The notes under the pieces were generated by a model. It searched no databases, had not been told where the DNA came from, and saw only the letters and a program-made list of their open reading frames with translations. From Winogradskyella arenosi (GTDB lineage: Bacteria > Bacteroidota > Bacteroidia > Flavobacteriales > Flavobacteriaceae), in assembly GCF_003337305.1 (NCBI RefSeq), contig NZ_QPJO01000002.1:434001-498000 (forward strand): a DNA stretch of 64,000 nucleotides. Direction: 5' to 3'. How positions within the stretch are numbered: position 1 is the first letter of the stretch; every line of letters starts with the position of its first letter. Below, one piece after another: positions 29,104 through 38,669 of the stretch. The translations under genes and the position numbers were made by a program.

Positions 29104-29790
29104 TTAGAAATTTGGACTTAAATCGTATTCTTTATAGAAATCATCTAAAATAGCAATCACCTCTGCTGGGGTGTCTACCAAGTGAATTAAATCTAAATCT
29201 GTAGCGCTAATATTTTTAGCCTCTACAAGTGTTTTCTTTACCCAATCCATGAGTCCGCCCCAGAAATCTGTACCGACAAGAATAATTGGGAAGCTTTCAA
29301 TTTTATGAGTTTGAATTAAGGTGATGGCTTCAAATAATTCATCTAAAGTTCCAAAACCTCCAGGCATTACCACAAAACCTTGTGAGTATTTTACAAACAT
29401 TACTTTTCTTACGAAGAAGTAATCAAAATCTAGACTTTTATCAGAGTCAATATAAGGATTGTCGTGTTGTTCAAAAGGAAGTTCAATATTTAAACCTACT
29501 GAAGTTCCTCCAGCAATATGTGCCCCTTTGTTACCGGCTTCCATAATTCCTGGTCCACCTCCGGTGATTACCCCATAACCATGTTCTACGATTTGTGTGG
29601 CAACTTCTTCAGCTAATTTATAATATTTATGATCGGGTTTTGTTCGAGCAGATCCAAAGATAGAGACACAAGGTCCTATTTTACTTAGTTTTTCGTAACC
29701 GTTAACAAATTCTCCCATGATTTTAAAAATCGCCCAAGAGTCATTTGTTTTTACTTCATTCCAGCGTTTGCTATTACTTTCTTTGCGCAT
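29104..29790 (-). CDS. LOG-family protein (nucleoside monophosphate phosphoribohydrolase-like)
   Basis: This 228-residue Rossmann-like protein has the lysine decarboxylase-like signatures GGGPGIMEAGNKGA and MPGGFGTLDELFEAITLIQT, the latter carrying the catalytic glutamate. LOG proteins release the base from nucleoside 5'-monophosphates (cytokinin activation in plants; purine metabolism in bacteria). The N-terminal segment is longer than in the shortest LOG proteins. It heads an apparent operon with the EEP and M1-like genes. Confidence 0.85.
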   Translation of the reverse strand: MRKESNSKRWNEVKTNDSWAIFKIMGEFVNGYEKLSKIGPCVSIFGSARTKPDHKYYKLAEEVATQIVEHGYGVITGGGPGIMEAGNKGAHIAGGTSVGLNIELPFEQHDNPYIDSDKSLDFDYFFVRKVMFVKYSQGFVVMPGGFGTLDELFEAITLIQTHKIESFPIILVGTDFWGGLMDWVKKTLVEAKNISATDLDLIHLVDTPAEVIAILDDFYKEYDLSPNF

Positions 29791-29898
29791 AAGTTTATTC
29801 TAATTATAACATATAAAAGCCATAACTTAATATGGCTTACTTTTAACTTCGATAGTTGCTCAAAGTTAAGTTAAATTGATTTAAATAGGGAGGTAATA

Positions 29899-29937
29899 TA
29901 AAAAAAATAAGCGTACCAAATGCTATGGATACGCTTA
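29899..29937 (-). terminator. Terminator after the small membrane protein gene
   Basis: The stem TAAGCGTACCA/TGGaTACGCTTA has one bulged base and is followed on the minus strand by a run of seven to eight T. Confidence 0.8.
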
Positions 29938-29958
29938 AGATTTATATGCGTTTTGGGC

Positions 29959-30168
<210 letters not shown>

Positions 30169-30230
30169 TTAGTCTGGTGCCGCAAAATGTTAACATCTAA
30201 TGCGTTAAGATTAGCCTCTATTCAGTTACA

Positions 30231-30264
30231 AATGGCTTCTATAAATAATTAGAAGCTATTTTTT
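30231..30264. terminator. Hairpin near the uvrA 3' end
   Basis: AATGGCTTCTA (30231-30241) pairs with TAGAAGCTATT (30250-30260) over 11 bp with one G-T pair. A T-run follows on the plus strand but not on the minus strand, so its use as the uvrA terminator is uncertain. Confidence 0.45.
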
Positions 30265-30288
30265 AGCAGTTTTTATTCCGAAAAATCT

Positions 30289-33135
30289 CTAGTGTTTTTG
30301 GGATGTGGTTTGCATCTCTTTTTTCAAAAATTTAGCGGTGTAACTCTTCTTGTCTTTAATGATCTGTTCTGGAGTACCTTTTGCGACTAATTGTCCGCCA
30401 CCTTTTCCGCCTTCGTAACCAATATCTATAATATAGTCTACGGTTTTTATAACATCGAGGTTGTGTTCAATAATTAAAACGGTATTCCCTTTATCAGCAA
30501 GTTTATTGAGGACTTTCATTAAAACCCTAATGTCTTCAAAATGTAATCCTGTAGTGGGTTCGTCTAAGATATAGAAAGTATTCCCTGTGTCGCGTTTACT
30601 CAGCTCTGTGGCTAGTTTAATACGTTGGGCTTCACCTCCGGAAAGTGTTGTGCTCTGTTGGCCCAGGGTAATGTAGCCTAAACCAACGTCTTTAATGGTT
30701 TTAAGTTTTCTATGGATTTTAGGAATATGCTCAAAGAAACCAACAGCTTCTTCAATAGTCATATTTAAAACATCACTAATTGATTTTCCTTTATATCGAA
30801 TCTCTAAGGTTTCTCTATTGAAGCGTTTCCCTTGGCAGGTTTCACACTCTACATATACATCGGGTAAAAAGTTCATCTCAATAACACGTAAACCGGCGCC
30901 TTGACAAGTTTCGCAACGTCCGCCTTTCACATTAAAGCTGAAGCGCCCTGGTTTGTACCCACGAATCATCGCTTCTGGAATTTTGGCAAACAGGCTTCGT
31001 ATTTCGTCAAACGTTTTTGTATAGGTGGCAGGATTACTTCTTGGGGTGCGCCCAATTGGAGATTGGTTAATGTCTATAACTTTATCTAAATGCTCTAAGC
31101 CCTTAATACTTTTATAAGGCATAGGGACTTTAACACCATTAAAGTAATGTGCATTAAGAATTGGGTAGAGGGTTTCGTTGATTAAGGTCGATTTCCCACT
31201 TCCTGAGACGCCAGTAACACCAATCATTTTTCCTAACGGAAACTCGACATCAATATTTTTTAAGTTGTTCCCTGTACAGCCTTTTAAAACTAATTTTTTG
31301 CCGTTTCCTTTTCGGCGTTCTTTCGGGATTTCAATTTCACGTTCGCCATTAAGGTAGGCTGCCGTGAGTGTGTTTTGTGATAATAATTCTTTTGGGGTGC
31401 CTTCACTGATAATTTCACCTCCAAATTTTCCGGCAAATGGGCCTATATCAATAACATGATCTGCACGTTCTATCATGTCTTTATCGTGTTCTACAACAAT
31501 GACCGAATTTCCTACATCTCGCAATGAAATTAAAGAGTTAATAAGCTTCTCGTTATCGCGTTGGTGCAGTCCAATACTAGGTTCATCTAAAATATAAAGA
31601 ACACCTACGAGTTGCGAACCTATCTGTGTGGCGAGTCTAATACGTTGTGCTTCTCCACCTGATAAGGATTTAGAACTCCGGTTTAAGGATAAATAGGTAA
31701 GACCGACATCGAGTAAAAATTGAACTCTATTTCTAATTTCCTTAATGATTTCAGCAGAAATTTGTTGTTGTTTTGGTGATAAGCGCTCTAATAAGCCTTC
31801 TAACCAAAGTCCAAGTTCTACCACGTCCATATGGGCTAACTCAGCAATGCTTTTTCCGTCTACTTTAAAATACAAGGATTCCTTACGCAAACGAGAACCT
31901 TCACAAACCGGACATTCTACTTTGTCCATATATTCTTTAGCCCAACGCGTTAGAGAAGTCGAGTCAGAATTGTATTGACTTTCAATGAAATTAGCAACCC
32001 CTTCAAAATCAATTTTATAATCGCGAGTCACCCCTAGCAATTTACTTTCTACGGTAAATTTATCTTTTCCACCGTAGAGAATTATTTGTTTGGCAGCTTC
32101 AGGAATATCCTTCCAAGCATCACTTAACGAAAACTCAAAACGTTGTGCAATGGTTTCAAATTGCTTAAAAATCCAACTTTTCTTTTGTGGTCCATGAGGG
32201 GCTAGCGCTCCGTTTTTTATGGATAAAGACTCGTCAGGAACGAGTTTATTAGGATTAACCACAAACAGTTCTCCAATACCATTACAATTAGAACAAGCCC
32301 CTTTAGGCGAGTTAAAAGAGAAATTATTAGGCTCTGGATTTGGATATGAAATCCCAGAGGAAGGACACATTAGATTACGACTAAAAAATCGTGGTTCGTT
32401 AGTGTCTTGATCAATTACCATTAATACATCCTCACCATGATACATGGCGGTATTGATACTTTCCATGAGACGTTTTTCATCGTTCTCGGCGGTATCAATC
32501 TTTAAACGATCAATAACAATTTCGATATCGTGGGTTTTGTAGCGATCGAGTTTCATTCCTTTTTCGATATCTACAATAGTTCCATCAGTTCTAACTTTAA
32601 CGAAACCTTGTTTGGCTATTTGCTCAAACAATTCGCGATAATGCCCTTTACGAGAGCGGATCACTGGGGATAAGATATTAATGCGTTTGCCTTTATAAGC
32701 GTCTAAGATGAGGTCTTTAATTTGCTCATCGTTATAGCTCACCATTTGCTCTCCAGTTTCGTAGCTGTAGGCATCGGAAGCTCGTGCATAAAGTAAACGC
32801 AAAAAGTCATAAATCTCCGTAATAGTCCCTACAGTTGAGCGTGGTGATTTGCTCGTGGTTTTTTGCTCAATAGCAATAACAGGAGATAGGCCGTCAATTT
32901 TATCAACATCTGGTCGTTCTAAATTTCCTAAAAATTGACGCGCATAAGCTGAAAACGTTTCAATATATCGCCGTTGTCCTTCCGCATAAATCGTATCGAA
33001 AGCCAATGACGACTTACCACTACCAGATAAGCCTGTTATTACCACTAGTTTTTCCCGTGGAATGGTAACATCAATGTCTTTAAGGTTGTGAACGCGTGCT
33101 CCTTGTACTTCAATTGAATCGTTGAATTGGCTCAT
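30289..33135 (-). CDS. uvrA: Excinuclease ABC subunit A
   Basis: UvrA recognises helix-distorting DNA damage and loads UvrB in nucleotide excision repair. From the ATG at 33135 it is 948 residues. It contains two ABC ATPase modules: Walker [21 protein letters not shown] and [18 protein letters not shown] signatures [13 protein letters not shown] and [13 protein letters not shown], and the zinc-binding Cys pairs [10 protein letters not shown] and [12 protein letters not shown] at 33189 would add 18 residues, but it lies only 9 bp from a good -7 element, and family proteins usually start near [12 protein letters not shown], so the ATG is preferred. Confidence 0.95.
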   Translation of the reverse strand: MSQFNDSIEVQGARVHNLKDIDVTIPREKLVVITGLSGSGKSSLAFDTIYAEGQRRYIETFSAYARQFLGNLERPDVDKIDGLSPVIAIEQKTTSKSPRSTVGTITEIYDFLRLLYARASDAYSYETGEQMVSYNDEQIKDLILDAYKGKRINILSPVIRSRKGHYRELFEQIAKQGFVKVRTDGTIVDIEKGMKLDRYKTHDIEIVIDRLKIDTAENDEKRLMESINTAMYHGEDVLMVIDQDTNEPRFFSRNLMCPSSGISYPNPEPNNFSFNSPKGACSNCNGIGELFVVNPNKLVPDESLSIKNGALAPHGPQKKSWIFKQFETIAQRFEFSLSDAWKDIPEAAKQIILYGGKDKFTVESKLLGVTRDYKIDFEGVANFIESQYNSDSTSLTRWAKEYMDKVECPVCEGSRLRKESLYFKVDGKSIAELAHMDVVELGLWLEGLLERLSPKQQQISAEIIKEIRNRVQFLLDVGLTYLSLNRSSKSLSGGEAQRIRLATQIGSQLVGVLYILDEPSIGLHQRDNEKLINSLISLRDVGNSVIVVEHDKDMIERADHVIDIGPFAGKFGGEIISEGTPKELLSQNTLTAAYLNGEREIEIPKERRKGNGKKLVLKGCTGNNLKNIDVEFPLGKMIGVTGVSGSGKSTLINETLYPILNAHYFNGVKVPMPYKSIKGLEHLDKVIDINQSPIGRTPRSNPATYTKTFDEIRSLFAKIPEAMIRGYKPGRFSFNVKGGRCETCQGAGLRVIEMNFLPDVYVECETCQGKRFNRETLEIRYKGKSISDVLNMTIEEAVGFFEHIPKIHRKLKTIKDVGLGYITLGQQSTTLSGGEAQRIKLATELSKRDTGNTFYILDEPTTGLHFEDIRVLMKVLNKLADKGNTVLIIEHNLDVIKTVDYIIDIGYEGGKGGGQLVAKGTPEQIIKDKKSYTAKFLKKEMQTTSQKH

Positions 33136-33197
33136 ATTAGGATTATAATCTTTCTTTTTGAGTTGTGCAATCTCTTCTGTGTTAGCCACAGGGTTTG

Positions 33198-33205
33198 CAA
33201 AGGTA
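33198..33205 (-). promoter_or_regulatory. Probable uvrA -7 promoter element
   Basis: TACCTTTG on the minus strand matches TAnnTTTG exactly. It lies about 60 bp from the preferred ATG. No clear -33 TTG was found. No SOS-type box was recognised. Confidence 0.5.
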
Positions 33206-33447
33206 CAAATTAAAGTGCTTACTTTTAATTACGGCTACGGAGAGCAAAGGGGTCTTATTAAGCTTTTTAATTGTAGGTCATTGTTTAAGTTTTATGGTTT
33301 AAGCCATTTAATTTTGTGATATTTGAAATAAATGGAAGGGGCACTTTTTAAGGTTAAAATTAATCTGATAATTAATTTTATTTTTTTAATATTCTTTTGA
33401 AGGCCTTTTTTATCTTTAATCTTCTGAATTTAAAACAAAATAACAAT

Positions 33448-34062
33448 ATGAAAATAATAGGTATTGGCAAAAACTATGTCAACAGCATATCAGAAATTAG
33501 TGCTATAAAAACAGGAGCACAAACGATATTTACTAAGCCAGATTCTAGTTTAGTTACCGGTAATACCGATATCAATTTTCCTAAAATCACCAACCAATTG
33601 GCTTATGAAGTAGAGTTAGTGGCTAAAATAGGAAAACGAGGAAAGGACATTACTTTAGATGCAGCAGAATCTTATATTTCTGAATTGGCTGTGGGAATTG
33701 ATTATACGGCAAAGGATGTACTAAGTGCCAGTAGGGAGAATAAAGGACCATGGGCTTTAGCCAAAGGTTTTGATGGAGCATCTCCTGTATCGGCATTTCA
33801 ACCCGTATCTAATTTTACAGATCTTAAAGCTATTAATTTCGATTTAAAAATTAATGGTGAACAAAAACAAGTAGGAACTACTGGACTTATGATCTATAGT
33901 TTTGCTGAGATCGTTGCTTATGTCTCTTCGTTTATGACCTTAGAAGAAGGTGATCTTATTTTCTCAGGAACTCCAGCGAGTGGTGCAGGATTTGTTGAAA
34001 AAGGCGATCATTTACAAGCCTCTATTGAAGGCGAATTGTTTTTGGATTTTAAGATGATTTAA
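33448..34062 (+). CDS. Fumarylacetoacetate hydrolase family protein
   Basis: This protein is 204 residues from the ATG at 33448 (MKIIGIGKNYVNSISE); a TTG start 51 nt upstream is less likely. It has the FAH fold with FTKPDSSLV, the metal-ligand region YEVELVAKIGKRG, GIDYTAKDV, and FSGTPASGAGFV near the end. It would act with Mg2+ or Mn2+ on acylpyruvate-like or 2-oxo diacid substrates, as a hydrolase, isomerase or oxaloacetate decarboxylase. It stands alone, with a strong terminator. Confidence 0.85.
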   Translation: MKIIGIGKNYVNSISEISAIKTGAQTIFTKPDSSLVTGNTDINFPKITNQLAYEVELVAKIGKRGKDITLDAAESYISELAVGIDYTAKDVLSASRENKGPWALAKGFDGASPVSAFQPVSNFTDLKAINFDLKINGEQKQVGTTGLMIYSFAEIVAYVSSFMTLEEGDLIFSGTPASGAGFVEKGDHLQASIEGELFLDFKMI

Positions 34063-34117
34063 TGACGTTTTTAGCTTGATACTTTTATAAATGACAAAAG
34101 TTTTAAAAAGTAAATTA

Positions 34118-34152
34118 AAATGTGGTAGCTCGTGGAGCTACCACATTTTTTT
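34118..34152. terminator. Strong terminator after the FAH gene
   Basis: A perfect 13 bp stem AATGTGGTAGCTC/GAGCTACCACATT with a GTG loop is followed by a T-run. The minus-strand small genes end 30 bp further right, so it may serve both directions. Confidence 0.88.
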
Positions 34153-34181
34153 GTTTTAAGTCGTTTTAATGTAAAGACGCT

Positions 34182-34292
34182 TTAATCCTTACGGTCAATT
34201 TTATTGTAAGCACGGATAAGTAATACGGCCCATATCACTACACATACCGAAACAAATATTGAAAACGAGAAAATTATATCATTTGCCTCCAT
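34182..34292 (-). CDS. Very small single-pass membrane protein
   Basis: A 36-residue open frame starts MEANDIIFSFSIFVSVCVVI and ends RAYNKIDRKD, with one hydrophobic helix followed by a positive tail, as in a bacterial single-pass protein with its C-terminus in the cytoplasm. Its start overlaps the end of the 62-residue gene by 14 bp in another frame, so translation may be coupled. It was not in the usual size range for gene callers. Function is unknown; small respiratory or transporter subunits have this form. Confidence 0.55.
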   Translation of the reverse strand: MEANDIIFSFSIFVSVCVVIWAVLLIRAYNKIDRKD

Positions 34293-34467
34293 TGAATATT
34301 TGTTTTATAAAGATGACTAATCCGAGTATGGTGGGGGCCCACAGGCCTATAAAGATGGCATGTAGCTCATCGCCTCTAAGAAATAAGTATTCGGCCACCA
34401 CAATAATTAACAAACAAAGTGCTAACATAAAGAGGTTTAAAGGGCCTATTTTTTTAGTAAAATTCAT
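34279..34467 (-). CDS. Small two-helix membrane protein
   Basis: The 62-residue product (MNFTKKIGPLNLFMLALCLL start, VIFIKQIFNGGK end) has two hydrophobic helices with a polar loop between them. It is not a shadow of another gene. It forms an overlapping pair with the 36-residue gene. The family is not recognised with confidence. Confidence 0.6.
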   Translation of the reverse strand: MNFTKKIGPLNLFMLALCLLIIVVAEYLFLRGDELHAIFIGLWAPTILGLVIFIKQIFNGGK

Positions 34468-34567
34468 TCAGGTGATTTAATTATGGTTCTAAATTAAATA
34501 AAAAAATACAGCCTTTTCATTTTAATGCGCTTAAACTCGTTTTATCTTTGTAAAAAGAGAGAAAGTG

Positions 34568-35008
34568 ATGTTTAAAGCCAAGAAGCCCGATCAAGTTGTT
34601 TTTAACGAAGAGACCCAGAAGTATGATGCGGCCTTAAAACCTTACGCGACTAATGTAGGCGCTCCAGCCATAAAAGTAAGTGATAATTCTACTTGGAAAA
34701 CTAGAAATATCAATAAGGCGAATAAACAAATTCAGGCGCGCTATCTCGAGCTAAAGGCGGAATACGATAAAATGATGGAAGAGCTGGAGTATAATACGCT
34801 CGTTTATAATTCGCGCTACACCTTTGAACCGTTGGTTGGAGAAACTTACCATTTGTATCGCGATAAAAAAGAACAGGCCTTTTTATCCATCATCGCTCCA
34901 CAAGATTGTAATTTTAACCATATAGGGAGTTTTTTGCTGAACAGTGAATTGATTTGGAAAAAAGTTGATCCCGATACAGGACTTCAAGCCACTATGGCTT
35001 CAGTGTAA
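34568..35008 (+). CDS. DUF2452 family protein
   Basis: This protein is 146 residues from the ATG at 34568 (a GTG lies one codon earlier). The conserved pattern includes LKPYATNVGAPAIKV, a helical central part (ANKQIQARYLELKAEYDKM), and the C-terminal block FEPLVGETYHLYRDKKEQ with LSIIAPQDC. This matches DUF2452, which has relatives in eukaryotes (C1orf50-like) but no assigned role. It is cytoplasmic and stands alone. Confidence 0.75.
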   Translation: MFKAKKPDQVVFNEETQKYDAALKPYATNVGAPAIKVSDNSTWKTRNINKANKQIQARYLELKAEYDKMMEELEYNTLVYNSRYTFEPLVGETYHLYRDKKEQAFLSIIAPQDCNFNHIGSFLLNSELIWKKVDPDTGLQATMASV

Positions 35009-35372
35009 CTTGTTTTGTTATTAAAAAGTAATCCTAGTGTAGTTTTAGAAGATCTTTATATGAGATGGATTTGAATAGGCATTCTTCAAAATTAAGGTCC
35101 TCTCGTACAGCGAGTAGGATTCTATTTTTTAAATTTGAAAGAGTAAAAGTTGTCCTTCATTTGCAAATAATACACGAATCTGTTCGTGAATTTAGAGGGG
35201 CATTCGGAAGAGAATCAGGGTAAATTTTCAGTTTATAAGGCGTCTAATGTTTCTTTTTTAACACTTAAACGTTAATAGAATGCTAAATATCTGATTTTGC
35301 AATTATTATAGCGTTTTTGCACATCCAAAATACCGTTCAAGTCGTATATTTAAAATAAATCTATGACGCGTT
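35009..35372. other. Intergenic region with two hairpins
   Basis: A hairpin at 35099-35118 (CCTCTCG, loop TACAG, CGAG-T-AGG) followed by ATTCTATTTTTTA is the likely DUF2452 terminator. A second stem CACGAA-TCTG-TTCGTG lies at 35173-35188. No gene is seen. Confidence 0.45.
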
Positions 35373-35519
35373 ATGAAACTACTACAAGAATTTAAAAACC
35401 GGCTACACAAAACAAGTCCAATTTCAGAAGACGAAAACACTATCGACCCTTTTGATGAATTTAATACTTTAGACACAGATACAAGTTCTAATGATGAAGA
35501 CATGTTTCTGTTTATTTAA
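35373..35519 (+). CDS. Small acidic protein of unknown function
   Basis: A 48-residue frame (MKLLQEFKNRLHKTSPISED start) has a basic N-terminal helix and a very acidic, Thr/Ser-rich C-terminus ending DEDMFLFI. The base pattern looks coding and the terminal acidic-hydrophobic tail resembles small adaptor peptides, but I know no family. It could be chance. Confidence 0.4.
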   Translation: MKLLQEFKNRLHKTSPISEDENTIDPFDEFNTLDTDTSSNDEDMFLFI

Positions 35520-35859
35520 GACTTTAGTTGTAGTATTAAAACCTGTTAAGCACCCCTAAGTTGTGACTTAGAGGGCTTAAGCATGCCATAAATTCAGCTA
35601 AAAAAGAATTGTTGTATTACCATTTCGTCATGTGGTTTTTATGAACAACTTTTTTTTATGCTTTAATTATAAACCTCGCTTTTCTTATTTGGCGTAGGGC
35701 TTTAATTTTACACAGGTAAAGTCCGCATTGATATCTTCAGAATAAAACAGGTATTAGGTCTTCCAATCCGTATGAGTTAAAATCAAAACCAATTGCAGCG
35801 TCTATTTTGTTTGAAAGCCCTTATCTTTAGGTACAATTTAAAATTAGAAAAGAATACTT
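35520..35859. other. Intergenic region with a long hairpin
   Basis: A stable hairpin spans 35546-35580: TTAAGC-A-CCCCTAAGT, loop TGTG, ACTTAGAGG-GCTTAA, with one mismatch and one unpaired A. It lacks a T-run. The rest is AT-rich sequence upstream of the NYN gene; TATCTTTA at 35822-35829 may be its -7 element. Confidence 0.45.
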
Positions 35860-36621
35860 ATGGATATAAAATTAGCCGTACTCATTGATGGAGATAACAT
35901 TCCGTCGGCTTATGTTAAAGAGATGATGGAAGAAATTGCCAAATACGGAAACCCTACAATTAAGCGCATTTACGGGGATTGGACCAAGCCCCACCTTTCA
36001 AAATGGAAAAATGTCCTTTTAGAAAATGCCATTACGCCTATTCAGCAATATGGCTATACCACAGGGAAAAATGCAACTGACTCCGCAATGATTATTGACG
36101 CTATGGATATTTTATATTCTGAAAAAGTAGACGGGTTTTGCTTGGTCTCTAGTGATAGTGACTTTACACGACTAGCAACGCGTTTGCGTGAAGCCGGTAT
36201 GGCAGTTTACGGTATTGGTGAAAAGAAAACGCCAAATCCGTTTATAGTGGCTTGTGATAAGTTTATATATATTGAAATTCTCAAAAATCAGCGTGAAGAA
36301 CGTCCTTCAGAATCAAGTACAACACCAACCTCACCGAAAAATGATTACGATACTATAACACAAAAAGAAATTAACTTTATTGCCAGCACTATAGATGATG
36401 TTGCCGATGACGACGGTTGGGCGTTTTTAGGAGATGTGGGAAGTTTACTGCAGAAGAAACAACCTAATTTCGATTCAAGAAACTATGGTTTTCAAAAATT
36501 AACGCCATTAATTAATTCTATTCCCGATTTTGAAATTGAACGTCGTGAAGATTCAAGAGGACGGTCTAAATTAATTTTTGTAAAATTAAAAGACGAGAAA
36601 CCGAAGCGAAAAAAGAAATAA
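35860..36621 (+). CDS. NYN-domain nuclease with OST-HTH/LOTUS domain
   Basis: This 253-residue protein has an N-terminal NYN (LabA/limkain-type PIN-like) domain. Its conserved acidic residues are in LAVLIDGDNIP, NATDSAMIIDAMDIL and FCLVSSDSDFTRL, which would bind Mg2+ for RNA cleavage. A C-terminal OST-HTH/LOTUS domain (about 165-245, ending with a Lys/Arg-rich tail) would bind RNA. It probably acts in RNA processing or decay. Confidence 0.88.
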   Translation: MDIKLAVLIDGDNIPSAYVKEMMEEIAKYGNPTIKRIYGDWTKPHLSKWKNVLLENAITPIQQYGYTTGKNATDSAMIIDAMDILYSEKVDGFCLVSSDSDFTRLATRLREAGMAVYGIGEKKTPNPFIVACDKFIYIEILKNQREERPSESSTTPTSPKNDYDTITQKEINFIASTIDDVADDDGWAFLGDVGSLLQKKQPNFDSRNYGFQKLTPLINSIPDFEIERREDSRGRSKLIFVKLKDEKPKRKKK

Positions 36622-36738
36622 AGTTTTAGTCAGAGGCAGAAAAAGAACTGTTAAGTCATTAGCTATTAAAAGGCCTCGAGTTCCATTGTAGGGCTTAGAA
36701 CTGTTGTAAGTGAATTGTAGACAACTAAATTTTAAACT

Positions 36739-36876
36739 ATGGAAAAATTATTAAGAATTATCGGCGCAGCATGGGGCGCTAAGAAAATAGGAGGTGGCAA
36801 ATGTGGCTGTATCGGAACCTTTTTTGTCTTTATTATTTTATATTGGTTATTAGGTTACGTCTTTAAGGTATTCTAA
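36739..36876 (+). CDS. Very small Cys/Gly-rich membrane protein
   Basis: A 45-residue frame (MEKLLRIIGAAWGAKKIGGG start, GYVFKVF end) has a Gly/Cys segment GGGKCGCIGTF leading into one hydrophobic helix. The CGC motif may bind metal or lipid; this is a guess. It follows the NYN gene by 117 bp on the same strand. Confidence 0.5.
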   Translation: MEKLLRIIGAAWGAKKIGGGKCGCIGTFFVFIILYWLLGYVFKVF

Positions 36877-37063
36877 TAAAACGGAAAGACTGTAAAAGTA
36901 TTCTATACTATTATAAGCAACACCATAAGTACTTAATGGGGTAAAGTAGAAGTGTCTATCTTATTTTTCAAGTTTGTAAAGTGATTTAAACCCCTATGCC
37001 AAATTAATTGAAACGAAAAAGGCGCTGAGGTAAAATATAAAAGTCATTTAGGGTACTAACCAA

Positions 37064-37097
37064 TAAAAAAACTTAGTCGATTAGACTAAGTTTTTTT
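37064..37097. terminator. Bidirectional terminator
   Basis: A perfect stem ACTTAGTC-GATTA-GACTAAGT is flanked by A-run and T-run, and serves the converging small membrane gene and the 37119-37469 gene. Confidence 0.85.
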
Positions 37098-37118
37098 GGT
37101 TTAACATATGTTGTTTTA

Positions 37119-37469
37119 TTATAAAGCTGCCATCAGTTCTCCAGCGTCAAGCGCTTTAGAATAATCAGCTTCTACACGGTCCAAGAATCCAAAGAATTTA
37201 GAACCGTCTTTTTTCTTTAAAGTCACCGTTACACTACCATCATTTTTAGTCTCTATTTTGTCAATAACTACGGCCTCATTTTCTACAGATTTATAACGTG
37301 TTACAACACCTCTTTTTATAAGGATATTGGCCTTTGGAAAATCGATGTGCTTGTAACTTTGTGAAGCAGGCGACTTAACCATTAGATTATCACCAATTTG
37401 TGGTGTATTTTGTGCGAATCCTGTTATAAATAGACCTAAAGATAAAAGTGTAAAAAATAGTTTTTTCAT
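37119..37469 (-). CDS. Small secreted protein, conserved in Flavobacteriia
   Basis: This 116-residue protein has a signal peptide (MKKLFFTLLSLGLFITGFAQ). The mature part is beta-rich with DFPKANILIKRGVVTRYKS and TVTLKKKDGSKFFGFLDRVE. The pattern is familiar from flavobacterial proteins of unknown function. No enzyme motif is present. It is probably periplasmic. Confidence 0.6.
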   Translation of the reverse strand: MKKLFFTLLSLGLFITGFAQNTPQIGDNLMVKSPASQSYKHIDFPKANILIKRGVVTRYKSVENEAVVIDKIETKNDGSVTVTLKKKDGSKFFGFLDRVEADYSKALDAGELMAAL

Positions 37470-37844
37470 AATTAATAAGGTTTAAATTGTTGATATTGGT
37501 AAAAATAACAAGATTTTTACACCTTATTTAGTGTTTTTTGTAATTATTAACATTTTTTGAGGTGGTTGTTGCTAAGGGTTGTGAATCTGAGTGTTAGCTG
37601 TGTTTTTTTTGCTTAAAATAGCACTTTAATTTGGGGTGTATCCATACAGATTTTGGCTAAAAAAAAGCCATAATACTTACGCTTTATAATAGGGCTTGAG
37701 TTCACGTGTTTTTGACTTCAAAATTCTGCAATAAAAAAAAGCAATATTCCCTAGCGGAATATTGCTTTTTTTGGTCTTATTTTTGCTCCGATAAGAGGGC
37801 TTTTTAGTAATGAAAAACAGTTGATTAAATTTAAAATTAATGCC
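37470..37844. other. Intergenic region, no gene seen
   Basis: Contains the terminator at 37733-37772 and otherwise AT-rich sequence, including the promoter region for the small secreted protein gene. Confidence 0.5.
37733..37772. terminator. Bidirectional terminator
   Basis: A perfect 10 bp stem GCAATATTCC/GGAATATTGC is flanked by an A-run and a T-run. It ends the 37845-38585 gene on the minus strand. Confidence 0.88.
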
Positions 37845-38585
37845 CTATATATCTGATAAATTTAAGCCTTTAATATCGGTGAGTTCTATTCCTAAAATCA
37901 GTAATTTATGGAATGTTGGAAGTTGGGCAGCACTTTCTGTTTCTGTCCAATCGCTCCAACTAGCCTCTAAACCGTTTATGGGTAAAATTTCAACCCACAT
38001 TTGAAAGCTAACAGGTTTATACGTGTCATCTAAATGCCATAAGTAGGAATCGCCTGGTGTTGAGCCTCCTGACGTATAGGTAACGAGTAAAGCTTTTTTG
38101 TTGTCCTCAGTAGTTACAATGCTACGCTTAACGCCTGAGTCAAATACTTTATAAGGAGCCACTAACCAAAACGAATCATTATTAAAATAACCTTCAGCTT
38201 TATGGATGTAATCGTGTTTCTCAATATCGTTATACGCTTCACCGGCAACAAAGACTGTTGAATTATCATGATTTTTTAAATCTAAAATAACCGTGATTTT
38301 GTCCCAACTGACCTCGCAGTTTTGTTGGGTTTTATACCATTTATAATGATGTCTTCCACTAAAACTCCACTCTAAATAATCGGTATTTTTATAGGCATCA
38401 TCATTTAATGCTGAAAGCATGTTATAGGCCAATTCATCGGCTTTTTTTCCTTCTACACCTGTTGGTAAGGGTTCGTTATATTTAAAATACACAAAACCAT
38501 AAAGGAGTAAAGTAGGAAGGGTAAAGAATATAATAATACCCCCAATAATTTTAAAAATCTTGTTAAGCTGAGATGGTAATGCCAC
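37845..38585 (-). CDS. Membrane-anchored protein of unknown function
   Basis: This 246-residue protein has one N-terminal hydrophobic helix (IFKIIGGIIIFFTLPTLLLY) and an exported domain rich in aromatic residues, with LEWSFSGRHHYKWYKT and SFWLVAPYKVFDSG. It resembles outer-membrane lipoprotein carrier-like beta sheets in general style, but I do not recognise the family. It lies on the same strand as the tricorn-type gene, 84 bp downstream of it. Confidence 0.55.
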   Translation of the reverse strand: MALPSQLNKIFKIIGGIIIFFTLPTLLLYGFVYFKYNEPLPTGVEGKKADELAYNMLSALNDDAYKNTDYLEWSFSGRHHYKWYKTQQNCEVSWDKITVILDLKNHDNSTVFVAGEAYNDIEKHDYIHKAEGYFNNDSFWLVAPYKVFDSGVKRSIVTTEDNKKALLVTYTSGGSTPGDSYLWHLDDTYKPVSFQMWVEILPINGLEASWSDWTETESAAQLPTFHKLLILGIELTDIKGLNLSDI

Positions 38586-38669
38586 GTTTGTTGTATTGGT
38601 TAGTGTTGCAAAGTTACTATAATTAATTCAGCCTACAGTAACCGTAAACCGCACTATTATGAACTGTTT

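Noticed and set aside
33135..33189. GTG start of uvrA at 33189
   Set aside because: It would leave only about 9 bp after a good -7 element and add 18 residues not typical of UvrA; the ATG at 33135 fits better, though this is not proven.
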